Source: JAFDYH01 sp049840875 (GTDB lineage Bacteria; Bacteroidota; Bacteroidia; Chitinophagales; Chitinophagaceae). Taken from it: DNA of 64,000 nt. Positions within the stretch are counted from its first letter, which is position 1. The number at the start of each line of letters is the position of its first letter. The notes below the pieces were generated by a model, which saw nothing but the letters and a program-made list of their open reading frames with translations, searched no databases and was not told where the DNA came from. The DNA is taken from positions 1 to 64,000 of the forward strand of contig JASGJE010000012.1 in the NCBI GenBank assembly GCA_049840875.1. The letters run 5' to 3'. The position numbers were made by a program, and so were the translations under genes. Shown in pieces: positions 63,183 to 64,000 of the stretch.

Positions 63183-63590
63183 TTAAAAATTTCTATTTTC
63201 TTTTACCCATTCTTTAATGTACTCCGCAATCACTGCTGTAGATGTACCCGGTGCAAATAATTTTCCAACGCCCATTGTATTCAACGCTTTCATATCGTCT
63301 TCAGGAATGATGCCGCCGCCGGTTAATAATACATCATTCATTTCTTTTTCTTTCATTAGAGTAATGATTTTTGGAAATACAGTCATGTGGGCGCCACTTA
63401 AAATGCTGATGCCAATGGCATCCACATCTTCCTGCAATGCAGCATTCACAACCATCTCCGGCGTTTGGCGAAGTCCCGTATAAATAACTTCCATACCTGC
63501 ATCACGCAGGGCTGTAGCGATAACCTTAGCCCCGCGATCATGACCATCTAATCCGACTTTTGCTATCAGTACGCGAACGGGTCTGTTCAT
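63183..63590 (-). CDS. Stand-alone B12-binding domain protein (methylmalonyl-CoA mutase C-terminal type)
   Basis: 135 residues, the complete cobalamin-binding Rossmann-like domain: VRVLIAKVGLDGHDRGAKVIATALRDAGMEVIYTGLRQTPEMVVNAALQEDVDAIGISILSGAHMTVFPKI, LLTGGGIIPEDDMKAL, LFAPGTSTAVIAEYI. DGHDRG carries the axial-ligand His (DxHxxG), and SGAH plus GGG complete the family. As a separate small subunit it would pair with a mutase large subunit (isobutyryl-CoA- or ethylmalonyl/methylmalonyl-CoA-type) encoded elsewhere. The gene follows the nucleotidyltransferase pair's upstream end by only eight bases in the leading direction, so it may head that transcript. Confidence 0.9.
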   Translation of the reverse strand: MNRPVRVLIAKVGLDGHDRGAKVIATALRDAGMEVIYTGLRQTPEMVVNAALQEDVDAIGISILSGAHMTVFPKIITLMKEKEMNDVLLTGGGIIPEDDMKALNTMGVGKLFAPGTSTAVIAEYIKEWVKENRNF

Positions 63591-63726
63591 AATTCATTAT
63601 TAATTATAAAAATAAGCAATCCTTTTAATGAGGTGTGTGGTGTGAGATGTCGGTTGTCAGGAAGTCGCTATACCACAAAAGGCCAGGCAGCTGGAAACCC
63701 ACACCTGGCATCGGACACCTGACACC

Positions 63727-64000
63727 TCATTTCCGGGTAAAACGGCTTTTCAATCCGGCAACCCCACGTTCAATAATTGTTTTCAATGAATCATTACCAT
63801 GTTCAAAAAGAATCAGCTTTGTATCTGTCTCTCTGAATAGTGGCATGCTGATAGAATCTTTCACCGTCATCTTTTCAAATTGCTGGAATACGATATCGTC
63901 TTTATCGGGAATATGGCGACCAACAAGCAGCAGGTTATTAATGTCATATTTATCAGGCATCCATAAAAGAAAAGAAGCGTTATCACTGTACACCTGCGGC
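63727..64000 (-). CDS. C-terminal part of a large protein (possible GT39-like glycosyltransferase), 5' end outside window
   Basis: The frame is open to the window edge; the visible 90 residues read PQVYSDNASFLLWMPDKYDINNLLLVGRHIPDKDD ... LKTIIERGVAGLKSRFTRK. This is an extracytoplasmic-looking domain without membrane segments and with no start of its own. A GxP-x-V-x-SDNxxFLLWMP-like ending resembles the soluble C-terminal domain of PMT/GT39-type membrane glycosyltransferases, but that is only a resemblance. No other statement is supported. Confidence 0.4.
   Translation of the reverse strand, partial: PQVYSDNASFLLWMPDKYDINNLLLVGRHIPDKDDIVFQQFEKMTVKDSISMPLFRETDTKLILFEHGNDSLKTIIERGVAGLKSRFTRK

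Noticed and set aside
63591..63726. Repeated words CAGGTGTCAGGTGTC in the spacer after the B12-binding gene
   Set aside because: Short imperfect repeats; not an array, no CRISPR spacing or leader.

Overview
The window comes from a Bacteroidota chromosome, most likely family Chitinophagaceae (genus not determined). The evidence is the gliding ABC-transporter pair GldF/GldG, Por/T9SS C-terminal sorting domains, a fused MurF-alanine racemase, a GH144-type glucanase, many secreted glycosidases with signal peptides ending in SQ/AQ, a generally AT-rich sequence, and promoter elements of the TAnnTTTG type. No rRNA, tRNA, CRISPR array, insertion sequence or phage gene was found.

Layout. 1-2350: three damaged genes side by side, namely a hexuronate-type MFS transporter with two stops and a frameshift, a secreted protein broken by an 8-bp tandem duplication, and a T9SS cargo whose sorting signal is frameshifted. 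2500-9640: core genes (gldF, gldG, a TerC membrane protein, murF-alr, lspA). 9641-21720: a large T9SS surface protein, fumC, a ParE-type toxin-antitoxin pair, a phosphoinositide-phospholipase-like enzyme, a DUF3179 membrane protein, small lipoproteins and a giant FG-GAP/ASPIC lipoprotein. 21784-34832: a fucose-centred glycan cluster (DUF3472 protein, GH29 and GH95 fucosidases, a class III PLP enzyme, a clan-D-like glycosidase, a DUF5107-TPR protein). 35135-40728: an RND efflux operon. 40771-47941: a Tat-exported TIM-barrel isomerase/epimerase followed by Planctomycete-type cytochrome (DUF1549/DUF1553), DUF1501 and DUF2231-cytochrome-LRR proteins. 47947-59928: an AraC regulator, a GH144-like enzyme and a run of sugar-metabolism genes (Gfo/Idh/MocA, SDR, ROK kinase, SIS isomerase, MetE-like, UlaG-like MBL hydrolase, divergent GH95, phosphoesterase). 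60033-64000: DUF1345, enoyl-CoA hydratase, small membrane and lipoproteins, a nucleotidyltransferase pair, a stand-alone B12-binding protein and the end of a membrane protein.

How it fits together. Three intergenic copies of CAAACGTTTG, extended to a perfect 14-bp palindrome at 40771, lie in front of the fucosidase cluster, the DUF5107-TPR gene and the epimerase/cytochrome cluster. They look like operators of one LacI-family regulator encoded elsewhere, and would tie the secreted fucosidases to the periplasmic redox genes. I infer a dispersed glycan-utilisation system without SusC/SusD in view: extracytoplasmic deglycosylation, possibly periplasmic oxidation linked to c-type cytochromes, then cytoplasmic phosphorylation and isomerisation. 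The spacers carry several REP-like palindromes and low-complexity word repeats.
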